In this document: piece by piece, positions 24,318 through 32,762 of the stretch | Position numbering within the stretch: position 1 is the stretch's first letter | Layout of the letters: every line of letters begins with the position of its first letter | Origin: a virus | Length of the DNA: 49,354 nucleotides | Virus record (IMG/VR): IMGVR_UViG_3300021093_004399 | Coordinates: 1 to 49,354 of that record | Reading direction: 5' to 3' (one strand) | Notes under the pieces: generated by a model | Database searches by the model: none | Told to the model about the DNA's origin: nothing | The model's input: the letters and a program-made list of their open reading frames with translations, nothing else | Translations under genes and position numbers: made by a program

Positions 24318-24539
24318 TTAACCCCACCGCAACAAAAACATTGTTAATTCTGCTTCATTTCTAAATCTAAACTGATCGAAACTTCTACGAGCACCGCATC
24401 TGTTATTCATACACCATTCTTGTATGGGGTCAAGATCCGACTCTCTGAGACCTGTTTGAGTGATTGGTCCGTGATCGTACGATAGCCTAGCATATATTAT
24501 CAACGAGTGTTTGGTATCTCTTTCCCATACTATTTTCAT
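24318..24539 (-). CDS. Small LRW-tail family protein (73 aa)
   Basis: MKIVWERDTKHSLIIYARL at the start and FRFRNEAELTMFLLRWG at the end, the shared tail. A middle segment (IQEWCMNNRCGARR) has two cysteines. One of at least four LRW-ending proteins in 22.8-24.5 kb. Function unknown. Confidence 0.6.
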   Translation of the reverse strand: MKIVWERDTKHSLIIYARLSYDHGPITQTGLRESDLDPIQEWCMNNRCGARRSFDQFRFRNEAELTMFLLRWG

Positions 24540-24546
24540 GTGATCA

Positions 24547-24885
24547 CTACACGATTTTTTTTGCTCTATCGCTGTACAATGTTACACCACGACCTCTAAC
24601 CAGTTCTGCTGCTTTCTGCGGACAACTTTTAAACAACAATTCTAGAGCTTCTTTTGTAATATCTGCTTCGCAATCAACTGCATACAGTTCATAATGTCGT
24701 TGCTGATTGAATCTGGCTCTCAGCAACATATTCTGTATGATTTGATTTACAGGATTGCGAGCAGGTTCTTGGTTGTTTAGAATCCTGAAGGTGTTCTCAA
24801 CATCCCACTGTTCGTATTCGGTAATAGGGACCACGCTCTCGAGTCCTTCTTCACACCAATAAACTAGATATGCATTAGTAGTCAT
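24547..24885 (-). CDS. Phage hypothetical protein (112 aa)
   Basis: First gene downstream of the consensus promoter at 25113-25142 and its long leader. A soluble, largely helical protein (MTTNAYLVYWCEEGLE, VVPITEYEQWD, then FNQQRHYELYAVD and a basic end SDRAKKIV). No family recognised. It probably heads the operon of small genes down to 22504. Confidence 0.6.
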   Translation of the reverse strand: MTTNAYLVYWCEEGLESVVPITEYEQWDVENTFRILNNQEPARNPVNQIIQNMLLRARFNQQRHYELYAVDCEADITKEALELLFKSCPQKAAELVRGRGVTLYSDRAKKIV

Positions 24886-25112
24886 AGAAATTTCATTCTG
24901 AAAAATGTTTGCCTATGCTTCGGTATCAAAATCTAGCCTAGTGTCATTGACCTATTTATTAATCCTGGTGTCAAATCCAGAATACTTACGAGCACGAAAT
25001 CCGTAATTTTCTCTTAACCGCCAATGCATACCAGCCGACAGTCTGTGTTCTACACGAATTTAAGTAAGTATTTTGTTCTATTCAGAATTGGATAGTACTA
25101 GAGTCATACTGC
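24886..25112 (-). other. Long structured leader without a clear gene
   Basis: About 220 bases lie between a perfect promoter and the first gene. A 9-bp inverted repeat, AATACTTAC (24981-24989) and its complement at 25064-25072, would close a domain of about 74 nt. A 25-codon frame from ATG 25029 to a stop at 24952 has no Shine-Dalgarno and may be chance or a remnant. A T-arm-like hairpin at 24965-24980 is not part of any tRNA. A regulatory leader or small RNA is possible. Confidence 0.4.
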
Positions 25113-25142
25113 ATTATAACAGCATATTTAGATTTGTGTCAA
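25113..25142 (-). promoter_or_regulatory. Consensus sigma70 promoter
   Basis: TTGACA (25142-25137) and TATAAT (25118-25113) with an 18-base spacer on the minus strand. The -35 box contains the stop codon of the 25139 gene. It drives the leader and the small-gene operon. Confidence 0.8.
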
Positions 25143-25594
25143 GGTTCGTATAACCAACCCAAATTCTCCAAACGGTGTATCCAGGTGAATATGGGCGTAG
25201 TAAACGGCAACTCCCAACGTCCGTTCCAACCCAGATATGTTGCTGATTCTATAACAGGCTTTTTGTCTGGGTAATCTCTGGGATATTTTGGACGGTAATT
25301 TCCGGTCCATTTGAATCTATCCAAACTTAAATTTTCAAATTTTACTTCATGAATTTCTATAGCCATATCTAGATTTTTTTCTAGAACGCAATCATTATAA
25401 TCTTTATTATCAAATTCTATCCAAAAAACATGTGAACCGTTTTTTAAATTTTGATTAACTTTTATAACTAAGATATCCGTCAGTTCTACTGTGTCAATTG
25501 TTTGTGAATCTACTCCGTAGGTGATAACAGGTTTAGTTCGCCACCAACGCGGAACTACAGTTATTTCTACGTCAAGATTGAATTGTGTATCCAT
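25139..25594 (-). CDS. Phage hypothetical protein next to the tail-fibre cassette (151 aa)
   Basis: A beta-rich soluble protein beginning MDTQFNLDVEITVVPRWW, with VFWIEFDNKDYNDCV and TATYLGWNGRW-like aromatic strands near the end. Its start overlaps the radical SAM gene by 23 bp, tying it to the tail-fibre operon. It could be a virion accessory or a partner of the modification enzymes; no family recognised. Confidence 0.55.
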   Translation of the reverse strand: MDTQFNLDVEITVVPRWWRTKPVITYGVDSQTIDTVELTDILVIKVNQNLKNGSHVFWIEFDNKDYNDCVLEKNLDMAIEIHEVKFENLSLDRFKWTGNYRPKYPRDYPDKKPVIESATYLGWNGRWELPFTTPIFTWIHRLENLGWLYEP

Positions 25595-26861
25595 GTTGTA
25601 AAAAAAGTTCTTGATACTCAGGATAAATTTCTAAGGCGTTTAAATTATGTACTGTATCCCACCGCGTCATCCATGCTACTAATTCTCTTAATTTATTTGT
25701 ATCAGTTTGAGCTTGATTGTCAATGAAATTAATCATGGTATCGCATTCCCTAATTAATTGTAAGCTTAGTCTTGAAGTATCTCTACCAACACTCAACGTG
25801 TTAAAATCTACAGAACTGTTTTGTTGAATAAATTCTTTTAATGTTACAAAATTTTGTCTGAATTTCTGACGCACTTCATATGGAAGCACGTCAATCGCTA
25901 GATACGATGGTTGCCGTAACGGATTGCTTTGAATACTGATGTTGAAATCAAACGCACGTTTTATAAGTTTATGATAGGTGTTTATACTTAACAATTGCGG
26001 GACACTTCTTAAAACTAGTGAAAAGTTTTCATTTTGTAAACTGTTAAGATATTCTATATTCTTCCAGACCTGTTCTGTGTCACTACCTTGTCTGATATAG
26101 TGATTGTTAGATTCTGTCGACTCCACGCTGACTTCTATGTCAACTCTTTTAAATTTTTGTAAGTTATCTAACAAATCGTGATTTATAACTGTGGCATTGG
26201 TTACAAAACTGAGGCTTAAATGAGTCAGTTTGTTTTTAACCAACCAATCAATAAATTCTATAAATCTTTTATTAATAGTCGGTTCGCCGCCCATTACATG
26301 TATTCTATGCAATTTAGAGACTGATTGCACGTTTTCAAGGAATTGTTGATAACACTGGTTGTCGTTAGTCCAATTTGCTTTGTGCTGAAACGGAATTTTC
26401 CATTTGGTATAATGCGAAGCAATTTTGCTACTTGCATCGGGACCGCACATTTTGCATGCTAGATTACATTCATTACCAAAATCAATATGCCAATCAATTG
26501 GTAACTTATCACTGTCAGATTTGAAATTTTTTTTCCATGGACTCTGGTCAAAACTTTTTTCAAATGCATGTTCTGTGAATATAGCTACTTTATAATTTTC
26601 TTTTATTCTACGACTTTGATGTCCGTATAATTCTTCATGATAACATCCAATACACTCAGGTAATGGTTCGTTACCTAGAATTCGTTCTCTAAAGTTTTGC
26701 ATGGTATTGCTGTTATACCATGTGATAAGATTAGTATTTTGAATATTGTATTTTGTGCCTTGTGCTTTTTGGGATTCTGAACAACAAACACCGTAAGTGC
26801 CGTCCCAATACAAATGAGTGTTATGCCATGGCACTGCACAAAAAATTTTTTGATTGGCCAT
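25572..26861 (-). CDS. Twitch-domain radical SAM protein coupled to the tail fibre
   Basis: Start at ATG 26861, overlapping the tail-fibre stop as TGATG. The 429-aa enzyme has an N-terminal FCAVPWHNTHLYWDGTYG and CC auxiliary site, C-IGC at 70-73, the radical SAM C-x3-C-x2-C at 132-139 (CNLACKMC), and HVMGGEPTINKRF with the GGE motif. Coupled translation with the fibre gene suggests it acts on the fibre or a surface product. The target is unknown. Confidence 0.8.
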   Translation of the reverse strand: MANQKIFCAVPWHNTHLYWDGTYGVCCSESQKAQGTKYNIQNTNLITWYNSNTMQNFRERILGNEPLPECIGCYHEELYGHQSRRIKENYKVAIFTEHAFEKSFDQSPWKKNFKSDSDKLPIDWHIDFGNECNLACKMCGPDASSKIASHYTKWKIPFQHKANWTNDNQCYQQFLENVQSVSKLHRIHVMGGEPTINKRFIEFIDWLVKNKLTHLSLSFVTNATVINHDLLDNLQKFKRVDIEVSVESTESNNHYIRQGSDTEQVWKNIEYLNSLQNENFSLVLRSVPQLLSINTYHKLIKRAFDFNISIQSNPLRQPSYLAIDVLPYEVRQKFRQNFVTLKEFIQQNSSVDFNTLSVGRDTSRLSLQLIRECDTMINFIDNQAQTDTNKLRELVAWMTRWDTVHNLNALEIYPEYQELFLQHGYTIQS

Positions 26862-28120
26862 CAATCAATTATGCCAAAATTAGCCCAGTTGGCTCCGCCA
26901 AGACAAATCCAGCCTAGTGGTCCACCTGGATTGGGATTGGTGTTCCAGACCACATGACAGCGTTCACTGACAAAATTTGGCGGAGTATTTGAAGTGGTGA
27001 ATTGCATTTGACCTATTTTGAGATTGTCAATTTGCACCGATCCATCTTCACATAAAACTATATTATCTTTGCTATTGGCAGTCAGTACAAGTTTTTGCTG
27101 TCTTGTTGTACCAAGAATCCCTGTGTCTCGAGATTTTTTCTTGGCAACTATTTCAATTTCGTCATCCCAAATGCTAAGTGCTGCCGAAGGTTCAATAGTG
27201 TTTATTCCAACACGCTTGGGTGTAACATAAAATGTTTGTGCAAGTAGGCTTTCTCCACTTACTTTGAGTTCTAGTAATTCACCTAATGTTTGTAAATTTG
27301 AATTAACGATACTGGATCCCAACATATTATTTTTGGCTATTTCTGTACCATTTAAAGTTATTTTTTCTAAATCAAGGCCATCCTGCTTGATTTTATCAAA
27401 AATTAAATTACTGTATCCATTAAACAATGTATAATCTAGATTGGTCAAAGTGTTAGAACTTACACTGGACACTAGACGTTTAAAAAACTCAGTGTTTTCA
27501 GGCACGTCGCCATTTACAATAAATGAACCATTTATTGTCATTGATCCTTGAACTGTGAGATCCTTGGTCAACAAATTGTTTTCTATTACGGTACTGTCAT
27601 CTAGTATTGTTAATGCAACTTGGCTGGCTCGATCATCGATACCAGTGCTACTAAAATTTTCAATAATGCCACCGTTGATATTATCGCCGGTAATTTTTAA
27701 ATTTGATAGTTTGATAGCTTTAGGATCTATACTAGATTCTGGAAAAACAAATTCGGTCATCCTGTCAGCTACTAAAGTGCTCACATTATCAGTTATTGCA
27801 CGTTGAAAGTCAATAGTGGTCAATCTTTGTTGCACTTGTGTTTCTACAAGTTCTCTAGTTTGATTTTGTGCAGCATCAATAGTTTCATTTATTTTACTGA
27901 CTATTCTATTTTCTAATCGCTTTGGATCTACTGTGTATTCACTTATTCTTCTCTCAAATGCGCTATTTGCTGCTTCTTGAATATGTGAAGAGTAGTCGTA
28001 TGCTGCCAATCTGTTGTTTATGGCCGCGCCAATAGCAGAATCAACCTTAACCAATACATTGGCGGTTATATCTGCTACAAGTCCTTCAACAATTTTTGCT
28101 AAATGTGTGTTAAGATCCAT
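26861..28120 (-). CDS. Tail-fibre/receptor-binding-like structural protein
   Basis: Start at ATG 28120 (MDLNTHLAKIVEGL). The 419-aa chain opens with long coiled-coil segments (about 1-120, e.g. RIVSKINETIDAAQNQ), followed by repeated short beta strands (TKDLTVQGSMTINGSFIVNG) and GVNTIEPSAALSIWD, a motif common in trimeric phage fibres, and ends in a Gly/Trp-rich tip (GPLGWICLGGANW). No chaperone domain is seen. It overlaps the methyltransferase-like gene by 11 bp. Confidence 0.75.
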   Translation of the reverse strand: MDLNTHLAKIVEGLVADITANVLVKVDSAIGAAINNRLAAYDYSSHIQEAANSAFERRISEYTVDPKRLENRIVSKINETIDAAQNQTRELVETQVQQRLTTIDFQRAITDNVSTLVADRMTEFVFPESSIDPKAIKLSNLKITGDNINGGIIENFSSTGIDDRASQVALTILDDSTVIENNLLTKDLTVQGSMTINGSFIVNGDVPENTEFFKRLVSSVSSNTLTNLDYTLFNGYSNLIFDKIKQDGLDLEKITLNGTEIAKNNMLGSSIVNSNLQTLGELLELKVSGESLLAQTFYVTPKRVGINTIEPSAALSIWDDEIEIVAKKKSRDTGILGTTRQQKLVLTANSKDNIVLCEDGSVQIDNLKIGQMQFTTSNTPPNFVSERCHVVWNTNPNPGGPLGWICLGGANWANFGIID

Positions 28121-28847
28121 TATCAAATTGAATACTAATTACGTGTTCGTAATTTTTCTTGATTAAACTTTTGTACATTAAATTTTTATGTACATTAAAA
28201 CCTACTGCGCCGGCATCATGACTAAATTTTGCCAACTGTTTAAAAAACATTGCTCGTCTAGCAAATGGCATAGATGCTATTAACGATTGATTACTAATCT
28301 GATACACATGAGTTTTCCAGCTATTTCTATCGGTACTGTCATGGTCATGGAACTCTAAAAAAATATCTGTTGATTGAGCATTTCTTATCAACGCCGGAAT
28401 ACTGAATTCTCTGTCTTTAAATTCTTGATTTTTGTAATCCTTACATGTAGTTATCACATATTCTCGAGCAAGATTACAAATTTCTTGTACTCGTGCTCGT
28501 TGTTCATTATCGTCTTTGGCAAAGGTGAAATATTCATCCAAAACCATAACACAATCAAAGTGCTTGTGATATGATCCCAATTTGTCAGCTGGTATATAAT
28601 CAAACGAAACATTATTTTGCTTAAAGAACTCACAAGCATCGTTAGATGCCTGCGTTAAAAAAATATTTTTAGCTGATTCAACTAGCATAGCAGGATTAAA
28701 ACCCACATACAAAACTCTTGTGGAATTGAAGTTGTGAAATTCAGCAATTACCTCAAGTATTTCTTTTTTGCGTTTTAATATTTCAGTTGGTTTGGTATGT
28801 GCTTTGTACGCTCGTAAAAGACAATCAGTGTAACTTCCAAAACTCAT
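28110..28847 (-). CDS. SAM-methyltransferase-like phage protein
   Basis: A 245-aa protein whose middle fits a Rossmann methyltransferase: a strand and Gly motif (RVLYVGFNPAM), an acidic strand (FDCVMVLDEYFTF) and a region with REYVITTCKDY. Similar proteins appear in marine T4-like phages. RBS AAAGGG upstream. Placed directly before the tail-fibre gene, so it may methylate a virion or cell-surface component. The catalytic class is not certain. Confidence 0.55.
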   Translation of the reverse strand: MSFGSYTDCLLRAYKAHTKPTEILKRKKEILEVIAEFHNFNSTRVLYVGFNPAMLVESAKNIFLTQASNDACEFFKQNNVSFDYIPADKLGSYHKHFDCVMVLDEYFTFAKDDNEQRARVQEICNLAREYVITTCKDYKNQEFKDREFSIPALIRNAQSTDIFLEFHDHDSTDRNSWKTHVYQISNQSLIASMPFARRAMFFKQLAKFSHDAGAVGFNVHKNLMYKSLIKKNYEHVISIQFDNGS

Positions 28848-28872
28848 GATACCCTTTGTTATTATTAGTTTA

Positions 28873-29793
28873 TTATTTATTGGGTTGGCGAATTAAATCA
28901 AGTGTTACACAATGAAAACCACCGCCTAGTGTTCTCGAATGCCTTAGTTCCAATGGGATTACCGTAAAATTTTGTATTTCTAATATCTTTATTAATTTAT
29001 TCTGCTGTTTATCAACAATAACTGTGTTGGGATCCAAAACCAGCATATTTAAAGCTATCCATTTACTAGCATACGGATACTGATAAAATGCCTGTTCTAC
29101 TACATCATCTATCCAAATAACTTCCCAATTGTCAAAAACATTGGGTAAGTTATCCATATTGACCCTGCTGGCATTTACCATCACCAATCCTTCTCTCAAA
29201 GGAACTATGGTGCTGTCAATATGTGCTCCTGAGTAAAACTTACATATTTCAATTTTGACATAAGGAAATTTTCCCATCAACCAATGTGCTGCTTGATAAT
29301 TACCACTTACGCTTTCAAGAAACAGCATCTGGTCATTTAATCGTAAAACGTTTGCAGCATCCATAACATATTGGCCGTTGCGTGGCATACGATGTACAGT
29401 ATCGGAACGATACACAACGTCGTCTAGTGCTTCTATTTCCATGTCTCTACAAGGATACATCATGGCAGGATCAACAATTGTGCTTCCATGGATCAATAAT
29501 CGATCTCTTGGACAATAATTGTACATACCGCCGCGCTCTTGAAAATTGATGGCTTTGGGTCGGTGTACGGCAGCACCGTATTGCTCTAGGGTTTGTACTA
29601 GAACATCAAGATCTTCATTGGTTTCATCAATGATCCAATCCGGAACAGGCCCGCTAGGTACTGGTGTTTCTCGCCAAGTGGTTTTTTCACTTTCTTGCGC
29701 GAATACAGGATCATCACTAGGCCAATTAGAAAAATCAGCACGGCCCACAACAACTTCTCGTAATGGATCCCATTCATTGAATGAGTGTATCAT
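28873..29793 (-). CDS. Glycine/inosamine amidinotransferase-like enzyme
   Basis: A 306-aa member of the amidinotransferase (GATM) fold. The start MIHSFNEWDPLREVVVGRAD is the family hallmark. Catalytic residues are visible: D145 (VMDAAN), the H-x-D pair at 191-193 (GAHIDSTIVPLREG) and the nucleophilic Cys near 295 (GGGFHCVTLDL). It transfers an amidino group from arginine to an amine. Coupled by ATGA to the oxygenase gene. A small-molecule or protein amine acceptor is possible. Confidence 0.88.
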   Translation of the reverse strand: MIHSFNEWDPLREVVVGRADFSNWPSDDPVFAQESEKTTWRETPVPSGPVPDWIIDETNEDLDVLVQTLEQYGAAVHRPKAINFQERGGMYNYCPRDRLLIHGSTIVDPAMMYPCRDMEIEALDDVVYRSDTVHRMPRNGQYVMDAANVLRLNDQMLFLESVSGNYQAAHWLMGKFPYVKIEICKFYSGAHIDSTIVPLREGLVMVNASRVNMDNLPNVFDNWEVIWIDDVVEQAFYQYPYASKWIALNMLVLDPNTVIVDKQQNKLIKILEIQNFTVIPLELRHSRTLGGGFHCVTLDLIRQPNK

Positions 29794-30305
29794 ATGTGTC
29801 CGGTTATTTGTAATGTATATCTAGGTTGGAATCCCATGTTAAATGCACTGTGTGGTGCATCCCATGGCCATATCAAAGTAAATCCTGCAATCCAATCAGC
29901 ATACCCAGTGCTTTCACATTCTGCAAAATGTCCGGGTTTACGATCTTGTAAAAATACCACTGCTCGACGTATCCGGTATTCCTGACCTTGTAAATTGAAT
30001 AATTCAATGTAGCGACGATAGGTATCAATGTGATTGGGTAAACTGCTACCTGGATCCATTCTGTAATAACATGTGCCTATGTTCTTCCATTTGCCATAAG
30101 TTTCAAAGAAGTCAATAAATTTTTGATTCCAACTGGGCTGAGCACTACGCATGTCGCACATCCAACCACCAAATGGACCGCGGAATCCCGCATCTTCCCA
30201 CTCTATTTGTGTAGCAGGATCATTGAATTTTTCTTTTATGTAATCTAATTTTGTATATTCATCATCCCAAAATTTTGCAATGTTAAACTGTTCGTGTGTT
30301 ACCAT
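29790..30305 (-). CDS. 2OG-Fe(II) oxygenase-like protein
   Basis: A 171-aa protein with the jelly-roll dioxygenase signature: LPNHIDTYRRY (H-x-D), RAVVFLQDRKPGHFAE, and WDAPHSAFNMG with the distal His, plus RYTLQITG. Common in aquatic phages as a prolyl or aspartyl hydroxylase-like enzyme. Its start overlaps the dehydrogenase gene by 23 bp, placing it in the same operon. Substrate unknown. Confidence 0.75.
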   Translation of the reverse strand: MVTHEQFNIAKFWDDEYTKLDYIKEKFNDPATQIEWEDAGFRGPFGGWMCDMRSAQPSWNQKFIDFFETYGKWKNIGTCYYRMDPGSSLPNHIDTYRRYIELFNLQGQEYRIRRAVVFLQDRKPGHFAECESTGYADWIAGFTLIWPWDAPHSAFNMGFQPRYTLQITGHI

Positions 30306-31509
30306 AATAAATTACCTTGTAATCTTTACTGGTTTTATATTTGCGCCAAGGATCAACAATTACACTGCCAGGTTCTAAGTCAACATATAGTTCTTGTTCT
30401 CGTTGTTCTCCTGTATATCCGTATGTGACATTTCTGTTGTGAGCTAAAAATGCTATTACCGGCATACCATTGAATGGAGGATCGTCGCCGGTTAAAGGAT
30501 CTACATAATAAAATTTGGCTTGAATAGATTGCAAATAATGACCTATCAATAAGCTATAACTGCCATCAACGAAATCAACGTCTGGTTTATATGCTTTGCC
30601 CATAATGAATATAGGCAAGTTGTATTGCCTTTGTATTTTGGCAAGATATCTTGCAATGTTGCGTGCCTGTTTTTCTCTTGCATGCATTATGGTATTAAAA
30701 ATATCATAACCAAGATTTAAATTTTCTGCCAACCAACGTAGTGCAATATTGTCTCTTGGGTGGCATGGACCTGCATCGCCCATTCCTGCTCGCATGTATT
30801 TTGGACTCATTATACGTATGGTGCTATTGGCCAATGCCTCAGTAACAACATCAACATTTATATTACCATTTGCCATAGCAACATCTTGAATCATGTTTAC
30901 TAATCCAATTTTGGTACTAATAAATGTGTTATAAAATATTTTGATTGATTCTGCTTCATCCCAGGTACCGACTATGTATCTAGGATTGTTTTGCATGATA
31001 GACTTATAAAATTCAATCAATGTCTTGGCGTCTCCTGTTTCACTTCCATCCTTGGTTCCAATAATAACCATTTCAGGATTTATCATGTCCCACTCAACAC
31101 TGCCCATGGCAATCAAGTAAGGATTATAAACAAAGCGAGCATTGGTAATACATGAGCGTAGTTCTTTTCTAACTGTACCAGGTAATACTGTGCTAATTAA
31201 CACAACTAACTGATCTGGGCTGGCCCATGCATTGATATTGTTAAGCACTTGTTTAACTGTAGTATAATCAAAATCTTTATTAGGCAAATGTGTAATTGGT
31301 TGGCTGCCATCATAGGCAGGATCATGCGGAGTTTGTACTGCCACAAATACCAAATCTTTTCCTACCACTGCACCTCGTATAGAGTCAGATATTTTAATTT
31401 TGTTGCTGGTTTTTGGACACACATCATAACCAACTACATCGTGAACTTGTGCCATTGTTTCAGCACAAGGCATGCCCAACTTACCAAGACCGATAAAGCC
31501 TATGTGCAT
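30283..31509 (-). CDS. UDP-glucose/GDP-mannose 6-dehydrogenase family protein
   Basis: A 408-aa NAD enzyme that would oxidise a nucleotide sugar C6 to a uronate. The Rossmann motif GFIGLGKLG is at 4-12 and the catalytic Cys is C249 in GDAGPCHPRDN. PGTVRKELR and MGKAYKPDVDFVDGS are further family motifs. Good lengths for both domains. It likely feeds capsule or fibre glycan synthesis. First gene of the cassette, behind AAAGGAAAACTA. Confidence 0.85.
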   Translation of the reverse strand: MHIGFIGLGKLGMPCAETMAQVHDVVGYDVCPKTSNKIKISDSIRGAVVGKDLVFVAVQTPHDPAYDGSQPITHLPNKDFDYTTVKQVLNNINAWASPDQLVVLISTVLPGTVRKELRSCITNARFVYNPYLIAMGSVEWDMINPEMVIIGTKDGSETGDAKTLIEFYKSIMQNNPRYIVGTWDEAESIKIFYNTFISTKIGLVNMIQDVAMANGNINVDVVTEALANSTIRIMSPKYMRAGMGDAGPCHPRDNIALRWLAENLNLGYDIFNTIMHAREKQARNIARYLAKIQRQYNLPIFIMGKAYKPDVDFVDGSYSLLIGHYLQSIQAKFYYVDPLTGDDPPFNGMPVIAFLAHNRNVTYGYTGEQREQELYVDLEPGSVIVDPWRKYKTSKDYKVIYYGNTRTV

Positions 31510-31567
31510 TAGTTTTCCTTTTGAAATTTTAACGTGTAGAAAATCAAATTTACGAGTATTGTTTTAT
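31510..31567. other. AT-rich intergenic spacer
   Basis: The gap between the S11 peptidase end and the dehydrogenase start holds AAAAGGAAAAC for the dehydrogenase and runs of A/T. No convincing promoter or terminator hairpin was seen. Confidence 0.4.
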
Positions 31568-32332
31568 TTATTGTACGCTGGTTGCATTGATAGTATTCAA
31601 AATTAATTGTTCCATGTCATGTATACGTGTTCTGGTTGTGTTACTATTTAATACCACAAACAAGCGTTTTTGGTTGCGAATGTACACACTCATTACTAAA
31701 CATCCGCCGCTGGCTCTTACATATCCAGTCTTACTTACAATTACGTTATACTTGTTAACCAAAGGATTTGTGTTATTATATTTAAATTTAATGAATTTTT
31801 TCTTTTTCTTCTTTACAAGTTCGCCTACTGCTTGATTGCTTGCATACACAATTTCTTTATATCGTTCAGCTGCCATCAACAACTTAATCAAATCTCGAGG
31901 TGTACTTACATTTCTGTTATCTAGGCCACTGCTGTCCGCGAATCTTGTATCGGTCATTCCTAGTATTTGAGCTTTATGATTCATATCAGATATACAATTA
32001 TTGTATCCTCTACGATAAACTTCGCATAGCATTTTAGCCGCATAGTTATCTGAACGTATAACCGCCAAATTAATTAATTGTTCTCTATTAACAATTAGGC
32101 CGCGAAATCTCCTGTCAAGAGGTTGTTGTAAATTATCGTTAGAATCAAGAACTACCATGGCTGTCATTAACTTGGTTATACTTGCAATAGGCTGCTGTAT
32201 TTCAATATTTTCCGATTCTAATACGGTACCATTACCGTCGGCTATAAGCCAAGACTTAGCCGATATATTAGTAGAAAAAACAGGGTAGCTCACAATCATA
32301 AAGATCGCGTAAGCAAGAAAAAATCTAAACAT
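31568..32332 (-). CDS. S11 family D-Ala-D-Ala carboxypeptidase/endopeptidase
   Basis: Penicillin-binding-protein fold enzyme that trims peptidoglycan peptides in the periplasm. A signal peptide (MFRFFLAYAIFMIVSYPVFS) leads. All three active-site motifs are present: S-x-x-K at 51-54 (SITK), S-x-N at 94-96 (SDN) and K-T-G at 201-203. The 254-aa length fits PbpG/DacD-like enzymes lacking a long C-terminal domain. A Lys-rich stretch (KKKKKKF) at 174-180 is unusual. TAATG coupling to a small membrane gene. Confidence 0.88.
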   Translation of the reverse strand: MFRFFLAYAIFMIVSYPVFSTNISAKSWLIADGNGTVLESENIEIQQPIASITKLMTAMVVLDSNDNLQQPLDRRFRGLIVNREQLINLAVIRSDNYAAKMLCEVYRRGYNNCISDMNHKAQILGMTDTRFADSSGLDNRNVSTPRDLIKLLMAAERYKEIVYASNQAVGELVKKKKKKFIKFKYNNTNPLVNKYNVIVSKTGYVRASGGCLVMSVYIRNQKRLFVVLNSNTTRTRIHDMEQLILNTINATSVQ

Positions 32333-32493
32333 TATGTAGGGTACTTTTCTAGATCTTCAATGAAATATTCCATGATTAGGAATATTGTAGCACACATTGC
32401 CATAGCAAACAAGCTGCCTTGTCTGATAGCCATGGTCATTGCTGCCCAAAAGAACAATCTCAGTCCCCACTTTACTAAGTCAATGGTATACAT
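32332..32493 (-). CDS. Small two-helix membrane protein (53 aa)
   Basis: ATG at 32493. The product (MYTIDLVKWGLRLFFWAAM, then SLFAMAMCATIFLIMEYF) has two membrane helices. Its stop overlaps the S11 peptidase ATG by one base (TAATG). It also overlaps the mini-HTH gene upstream. Coupling to a cell-wall enzyme makes a holin or regulatory role possible. Confidence 0.55.
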   Translation of the reverse strand: MYTIDLVKWGLRLFFWAAMTMAIRQGSLFAMAMCATIFLIMEYFIEDLEKYPT

Positions 32494-32611
32494 TAATTAT
32501 ATTTACTACTTCTTCTATGTGCAAGTTTAAAGTTTTTGCAATTGCCACATGACTGTATCCTTGCCGATGCAGGTCCAATACAGCTTTAATAACGCCAGGA
32601 TTTTGTGCCAT
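32480..32611 (-). CDS. Mini helix-turn-helix protein (43 aa)
   Basis: ATG at 32611. The product GVIKAVLDLHRQGYSHVAIA and a second helix (HIEEVVNIINVY) form a compact helix-turn-helix: a first helix, a GYS turn and a recognition-like helix. It overlaps both neighbours. Could be a small DNA-binding regulator. Confidence 0.5.
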   Translation of the reverse strand: MAQNPGVIKAVLDLHRQGYSHVAIAKTLNLHIEEVVNIINVYH

Positions 32612-32762
32612 GTTGTAGTTGGTGTCTTTCAATAATCAGTTTTACCGCTTGTTCTGGGTATCTTAGCCGCATACATATTTCTTCCACCGTGTAACCATGA
32701 TCCTGATACATGCGTTCAATCAAATCAATTCTGGGTTTGACGATAAATTGATATTTATTCAT
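32586..32762 (-). CDS. Mini helix-turn-helix protein (58 aa)
   Basis: ATG at 32762, overlapping the stop of the 32759 gene as ATGA. The chain MNKYQFIVKPRIDLIERMY, then GYTVEEICMRL and EQAVKLIIERH, shows the same helix-turn-helix layout as its 43-aa neighbour, with which it overlaps by 26 bp. The two may be a duplicated pair. Confidence 0.5.
   Translation of the reverse strand: MNKYQFIVKPRIDLIERMYQDHGYTVEEICMRLRYPEQAVKLIIERHQLQHGTKSWRY

Noticed and set aside
24963-24982. T-arm-like hairpin that might mark a tRNA
   Set aside because: CTGG and CCAG pair, but no T-psi-C loop, acceptor stem or anticodon arm fits around it. No other tRNA-like element was seen.
24952-25029. 25-codon frame in the long leader
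   Set aside because: No Shine-Dalgarno and no coupling to a neighbour. Kept only as part of the leader description.
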